From the NCBI GenBank assembly GCA_041642315.1, contig JBEPWQ010000162.1, forward strand, positions 1-7,981: a stretch of 7,981 bases of DNA, given 5' to 3'. Each line of letters begins with the position of its first letter. Within the stretch, counting starts at the first letter, position 1. Origin of the DNA: JAABSQ01 sp041642315. Lineage in GTDB: Bacteria > Desulfobacterota > Desulfobacteria > Desulfobacterales > Desulfococcaceae. A model generated the notes under the pieces. It had not been told where the DNA came from, searched no databases, and worked only from the letters and a program-made list of their open reading frames with translations. Made by a program: the position numbers and the translations under genes. This document shows positions 5,924 to 7,981 of this stretch, piece after piece.

Positions 5924-6727
5924 TCAGCCGGTCCGCTTTCGGTAAATGTGAGGGGAGGCGGTCAGCCGCGTGAAGGCGTCCGATTCCGGGGGGAGTTTTT
6001 CATGAGATCCGATGACCAGATAACCCGAATCGACCAGGCGGTTGGTGATTCGGTGAAACGCCTCGGTCTGGATCTTCCATTGGTAATAGGTGAGCAGGTT
6101 GTTTCGCAAAAAGATGAGGTGAAATCGGCGGTCGGGGGGATCATCCAACAGGTTGTGGATTTTCCAGGTGATGTTTTCCTTTAATTCCGGTTTAATTCGA
6201 TAGGATTTTCCAAGCTTTTTTTCATCGAAATAGGCTGCTATCGTGGACCGGTCCGCCTCCTTCAGGCTCCCGCTTGTATAGATCCCCTTTTGAGCCCGGT
6301 CGAGGTTTTCGGGGTTGGTATCTGTGGCCATAAGGTCGAGGGCCGGAACCCGGCCGATCTTTTTTTTCACCTCTTCCCAGATGATGCGAAAGCTGTAGGG
6401 TTCTTCACCCCCGGCACACCCTGCGGACCAGACCCGAAGCGTCTCGATCCCCCGGCCGATCAGTTCGGGAAGGACCCTGTCCCGAAGGACCTTCCAGAGC
6501 TGCTTTTCCCGAAAAAAGCGGCTGATCGAGACGGTCATCCGCCGCAGGCATTCTTTTCGAATCGCCGGATCGGCATCCACCCGCTCGAGATACGCCGCCA
6601 TATTGCGTGCCCCGATCTCCTGCATGTGCCGGGAAATGCGTTTCTTGACCCCCTTGCGGACCTTTCGATAGCCCCTCCATGGGCGTTCGAAATGGTCCAG
6701 GAGCACTCTGAAATGTGAATCCTCCAC
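5924..6727 (-). CDS. cheR: CheR-type SAM-dependent protein methyltransferase (orphan)
   Basis: 267-residue homologue of CheR, which transfers methyl groups from S-adenosylmethionine to glutamates of chemoreceptors in the cytoplasm. The SAM-binding core is intact: SISRFFRE at about 67-74 (the CheR TxFFR element), RVWSAGCAGGEEPYS at 98-112 (motif I), ATDTN at 134-138 with Asp136, FLRNNLLTYY at 206-215 (CheR usually FCRN.LIYF) and DSGYLVIGSHEKLP at 233-246. The N-terminal domain is unusual, with the basic run GYRKVRKGVKKRISRHM at 19-35. The start is GTG at 6727, 3 nt after the upstream stop. No good Shine-Dalgarno precedes it, and an AGGTGGAGG stretch (6721..6729) overlaps the GTG itself, so the exact start is uncertain. 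No receptor or other che gene is in the window, so a target other than chemoreceptors is possible. Confidence 0.88.
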   Translation of the reverse strand: MEDSHFRVLLDHFERPWRGYRKVRKGVKKRISRHMQEIGARNMAAYLERVDADPAIRKECLRRMTVSISRFFREKQLWKVLRDRVLPELIGRGIETLRVWSAGCAGGEEPYSFRIIWEEVKKKIGRVPALDLMATDTNPENLDRAQKGIYTSGSLKEADRSTIAAYFDEKKLGKSYRIKPELKENITWKIHNLLDDPPDRRFHLIFLRNNLLTYYQWKIQTEAFHRITNRLVDSGYLVIGSHEKLPPESDAFTRLTASPHIYRKRTG

Positions 6728-6730
6728 CTG

Positions 6731-7624
6731 CTATTCGGCTACCATTTCCTGAATCACTTCCTTTGCGGAGGGGATATTTCGAACCAGCCCCGCCGATTGG
6801 CCGACGGGAAGCAGCCCGGCATCCAGATTGCCGCGGACCCAGGATTCTTCGAACGCCGCGCGGCAGAAGGCATCCTTCACGCCGAACTCGCCGCAGTTGA
6901 TCTTTTTCACCATGGGGGTATTCAGTGCCCGCACCAGAAAGCGGCCGAGATTGACCAGCCCGGTGCCGGTTTCCGAACAGGCGATGACGGCATCTTTGTA
7001 CCGGATGTGCGCCACACACTCCCGGGTGGCGATGAACCGGGTGCCCACCTGCACCCCGTCGGCTCCCAGCGCCAGAGCGGCCCGATAGCCCCGGCGGTCT
7101 GCGATGCCCCCGGCGGCGATCACCGGCACCTTCACCGCATCCGAAACCGCCGGAACCAGCACAAAAGTCGAAGCGCCCTTGTAACCCTGAATTCCGCCCG
7201 ATTCCATTCCCTCGGCAATGATTCCGTCGACACCCAGGTCTTCGGCCTTTTTGGCGATGTCGACGGTAGGCACCACACACAGGGCCTTGATGCCGCGGTC
7301 GTGCAGGTAGGGTAGAATCGCTTTGGGCGATCCGCCGGAGAGCGTGACGATCTTGACCCCCTCTTCCGCCAGCACATCGGCGAATTGCGGATTCATCGCG
7401 TTCATGAGCATGAGGTTGGCCCCGAATGGCTTTTCGGTCAGATTTTTGGCGGCGCGCACCTGTTCCCGCACCGCCGCCGGGTCTTCCTGAAACGCCGTGG
7501 CCAGCACCCCGAATCCGCCGGCTTCGGAGACGGCCGCCACCAATTCCGGATTTGAGATCACCCCCATCGCCCCCTGAATTACCGGGAACCGACATCCCAG
7601 AAGTTTTGTCGCTCGATCGGTCAT
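6731..7624 (-). CDS. FabK/nitronate monooxygenase-like FMN flavoprotein
   Basis: 297-residue TIM-barrel flavoprotein of the 2-nitropropane dioxygenase (NMO)/FabK family, whose members oxidise nitronates or reduce enoyl-ACP using FMN. Visible signatures: PVIQGAMGVISNPELVAAVSEAGGFGVLA at residues 14-42 in two parts (PVIQGAMG, then SNPELVAAVSEAGGFGVL), GANLMLMN at 68-75, GIIAEGMESGG at 134-144, the phosphate-binding VIAAGGIADRRG at 168-179 and GADGVQVGTRFIATREC at 187-203, and a C-terminal GQSAGLV. The active-site GGH of FabK and NMO reads GGIQG here, so the His position is Ile145 (see findings). ATG at 7624 has AAGGA at 7631..7635 with 6 nt spacing. First gene of a three-gene operon. Substrate cannot be assigned; annotation as FabK or as NMO would both be overcalls. 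Confidence 0.9.
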   Translation of the reverse strand: MTDRATKLLGCRFPVIQGAMGVISNPELVAAVSEAGGFGVLATAFQEDPAAVREQVRAAKNLTEKPFGANLMLMNAMNPQFADVLAEEGVKIVTLSGGSPKAILPYLHDRGIKALCVVPTVDIAKKAEDLGVDGIIAEGMESGGIQGYKGASTFVLVPAVSDAVKVPVIAAGGIADRRGYRAALALGADGVQVGTRFIATRECVAHIRYKDAVIACSETGTGLVNLGRFLVRALNTPMVKKINCGEFGVKDAFCRAAFEESWVRGNLDAGLLPVGQSAGLVRNIPSAKEVIQEMVAE

Positions 7625-7740
7625 ATGTCATCCTTTCCGCTCTCGGTATAATCTGATTTTTTTTGATCTTTTCATCAATTCATAAACTCGGTTCAAGTTA
7701 AATGATTTACCAGTAAAATGCAAATACCCGATCGGTCCCA

Positions 7741-7749
7741 TTTATACCA
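7741..7749 (-). promoter_or_regulatory. Candidate extended -10 promoter of the flavoprotein operon
   Basis: The minus strand reads TGGTATAAA: TATAAA (5 of 6 with TATAAT) preceded by TGn, an extended -10 that can work without a good -35. No convincing -35 lies 16-18 bp upstream; that interval instead contains the tandem 12-bp repeat. It would give a leader of about 110 nt. Prediction only. Confidence 0.35.
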
Positions 7750-7751
7750 TA

Positions 7752-7780
7752 CGGATTGTCTGCATCATCGGATTACCTGC
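7752..7780. repeat. Tandem 12-bp direct repeat upstream of the flavoprotein operon
   Basis: CGGATTGTCTGC (7752..7763) and CGGATTACCTGC (7769..7780) match at 10 of 12 positions and start 17 bp apart. They lie just upstream of the candidate extended -10, where a DNA-binding regulator would act. Possible operator; chance cannot be excluded with two copies. Confidence 0.45.
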
Positions 7781-7864
7781 GGTTCAGAAAAAAGTCCGAT
7801 CGTTTATCTCCCGAAGCCCCATTCCGCCTTGCCGGGGAATAACTCGTTTTTCTTTTTTGGGATC

Positions 7865-7894
7865 TTGTGATATCCGGTAAAAGGATTCTAAGAT
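7865..7894 (+). promoter_or_regulatory. Weak candidate promoter of the rightward gene
   Basis: TTGTGA (7865..7870) and TAAGAT (7889..7894) are separated by 18 bp; each matches the sigma-70 consensus at 4 of 6. The position, about 60 bp before the rightward ATG, is reasonable, but the match is weak. Confidence 0.22.
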
Positions 7895-7933
7895 CGAAAG
7901 ATCAACCATGGAGGCATTCGAATAAATCCTTTT
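7879..7933 (+). repeat. 9-bp inverted repeat enclosing a mini-ORF
   Basis: AAAAGGATT (7879..7887) is exactly complementary to AATCCTTTT (7925..7933), and three further T residues follow the second arm. The 37-nt interior holds a small GATC-GAAA-GATC hairpin (7892..7903) and the mini-ORF ATG GAG GCA TTC GAA TAA (7908..7925, MEAFE). It resembles a weak leader or attenuator, but the candidate promoter overlaps the first arm, which would then not be transcribed. Confidence 0.4.
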
Positions 7934-7955
7934 TTTGGAAGGAGCGATCAAAACA

Positions 7956-7981
7956 ATGGAACTGATTCGCAGACGCTGCCG
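7956..7981 (+). CDS. Start of an unidentified rightward gene (partial)
   Basis: ATG at 7956 opens a frame running off the right edge, reading MELIRRRC plus two bases. A strong Shine-Dalgarno, AAGGAG at 7939..7944 (within GGAAGGAG), precedes it by 11 nt, and the AT-rich region upstream suits a promoter. Eight codons are too few to identify a family. The gene is divergent from the flavoprotein operon and could share its regulatory region. Confidence 0.55.

Larger units (their letters stand above)
7625..7955. other. AT-rich divergent intergenic regulatory region
   Basis: About 330 bp without a credible gene, clearly richer in A and T than the flanking genes. It separates the leftward flavoprotein operon from a rightward gene. 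It contains an extended -10-like motif, a tandem 12-bp repeat, the dyads TTTACCAGTAAA (7706..7717) and CCGATCGG (7728..7735), and several oligo-T runs. Near the right gene there is a 9-bp inverted repeat around a five-codon mini-ORF. Confidence 0.75.

Noticed and set aside
4990..5973. Plus-strand open frame (327 codons) opposite the AEC-family gene
   Set aside because: Highly charged, low-complexity product with repeated GD, EG and DQ; it is the antisense shadow of the permease, which has proper membrane segments and family motifs.
6405..7631. Alternative minus-strand frame (408 codons) spanning the flavoprotein and CheR genes
   Set aside because: Gly/Arg-rich frame-shifted reading of two real genes that are both intact in other frames.
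7647..7652. Consensus TATAAT on the plus strand
   Set aside because: No -35 lies 16-19 bp upstream, and it sits over 300 bp from the rightward gene, within the AT-rich leader of the opposite operon.
1..7981. CRISPR arrays, tRNA/rRNA genes, insertion sequences, toxin-antitoxin or phage genes
   Set aside because: No regularly spaced repeats, no tRNA-like or rRNA-like sequence, no transposase or integrase motifs, and no frameshifted or broken genes were seen. The window is explained by the operons described.

Overview
The window is GC-rich, tightly packed bacterial DNA. Apart from a gene just beginning at the right edge, everything is on the minus strand, in two transcription units. The gene content suggests an anaerobic Gram-negative bacterium, most likely a Desulfobacterota (deltaproteobacterial) sulfate reducer or syntroph. 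It comprises an Mrp/Mbh-type cation antiporter module with duplicated MrpD-like subunits, a lone CheR-type methyltransferase and a FabK-like nitronate monooxygenase. That placement is an inference from family resemblance, not from a marker gene.

Left unit (4788 down to the left edge): a multi-subunit Na+/H+ antiporter operon in the order mrpE, mrpF, mrpG, [MbhD-MbhE-MrpB fusion], mrpC, mrpD, and a second mrpD-like gene cut by the left edge. This is the order of the Mrp-like half of archaeal Mbh/Mbs complexes, not the A-B-C-D-E-F-G order of classical Bacillus mrp. No full-length MrpA is present. Its C-terminal part is instead fused to MrpB. Four successive gene junctions are 4-bp ATGA overlaps, so translation is probably coupled across five genes. 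A perfect 24-bp GC palindrome (2691..2714) lies in the 3' end of the fusion gene, just before the mrpC start. The operon probably starts from a promoter in the 219-bp gap at 4789..5007.

Right unit (7624 down to 5008): a FabK/nitronate-monooxygenase-like flavoprotein, a CheR-type SAM methyltransferase and an AEC-family permease, separated by only a few bases and presumably co-transcribed. No chemoreceptor or other che gene is nearby. The three functions have no obvious shared pathway.

Right edge: an AT-rich intergenic region (7625..7955) separates this operon from a divergent plus-strand gene, of which only eight codons are visible. It carries an extended -10-like motif, a tandem 12-bp repeat, small dyads and a 9-bp inverted repeat around a five-codon mini-ORF. 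There are no RNA genes, insertion sequences, CRISPR arrays or other mobile elements that I can recognise.
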